Positions 12,761 through 12,804 of a stretch of 12,804 nt of DNA are shown here, piece after piece. Both the position numbers and the translations under genes were made by a program. The notes beneath the pieces were generated by a model that was given only the letters and a program-made list of their open reading frames with translations, did no database searches and was not told the DNA's origin. Positions within the stretch are counted from its first letter, which is position 1, and each line of letters begins with the position of its first letter. Origin of the DNA: Deltaproteobacteria bacterium (GTDB taxonomy: Bacteria; Desulfobacterota; Anaeroferrophillalia; Anaeroferrophillales; Tharpellaceae); the NCBI GenBank assembly GCA_030633185.1, contig DAOVTG010000050.1:1-12804 (forward strand), written 5' to 3'.

Positions 12761-12804
12761 CATAAAAATTTAATTAGTTTGGCCCTGAAAATGGCTTGTA
12801 TACA

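Larger units (their letters stand above)
12385..12804. other. Gene-poor right end with possible mobile-element remnants
   Basis: No long gene is seen on either strand. The stretch holds an inverted pair CCCTTC (12456-12461) / GAAGGG (about 12507-12515), a phrase GAAGAAGGG followed by ATGAAGTAA (a start codon with a stop two codons later), a GGGACACATCTGA phrase like those near transposon ends, a 38-codon plus-strand ORF and a hairpin repeat. Together these suggest a decayed insertion or repeat-rich junction, but I cannot name an element. Confidence 0.4.

Noticed and set aside
1..12804. CRISPR array, tRNA or rRNA genes
   Set aside because: No regularly spaced identical repeats beyond the two-unit tandem repeats, and no cloverleaf with a GTTCRA-type T-arm or rRNA-like sequence was recognised by eye; a tRNAscan or Infernal run would be decisive.

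Overview
All recognisable genes in this window lie on the minus strand, so transcription runs from right to left. Gene content (a Gram-negative envelope, LolA-like and BamE-like periplasmic proteins, HrpB, type II fatty-acid-synthase-like enzymes), mid-range GC and the intergenic repeats suggest a Deltaproteobacteria/Desulfobacterota-like bacterium. That placement is inference, because no rRNA or other taxonomic marker is present.

Right side (about 9745-12804): a 384-base gene-poor stretch holds a hairpin-containing repeat, a doubtful 38-codon ORF and a possible promoter. It is followed by a full-length hrpB-type DEAH-box helicase gene that starts with a non-ATG codon.

Centre (3220-9594): a tightly packed run of seven genes. 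In transcription order these are a secreted BamE/SmpA-like protein, a FabG-type ketoreductase, a ketosynthase with an intact Cys-His-His triad (KS2), a CrtI/CRTISO-like FAD oxidoreductase, a second ketosynthase with an intact triad (KS1), an acyl carrier protein and a PlsC-type acyltransferase. Several junctions are ATGA stop/start overlaps, so this is almost certainly one operon. The set looks like a dedicated polyene or unusual-acyl pathway related to aryl polyene, flexirubin-type and proposed ladderane loci. ACP carries the chain, the KSs extend it, FabG reduces it, a hotdog dehydratase removes water, the FAD enzyme may desaturate or isomerise the chain, and the acyltransferase may move it to a membrane acceptor.

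Left side (1-3219): after a 236-base repeat-rich gap come nnr (NAD(P)HX repair), tsaE (tRNA t6A modification), an ApeP/FabZ-like hotdog protein and the start of a LolA-like periplasmic carrier that runs off the left edge. The last two fit the polyene pathway, so two housekeeping genes appear to sit inside it.

The most distinctive non-gene features are a 36-base, in-frame, tandemly duplicated palindromic unit inside the FAD oxidoreductase gene, and a dispersed repeat with copies at about 3109-3193 and 12701-12760.
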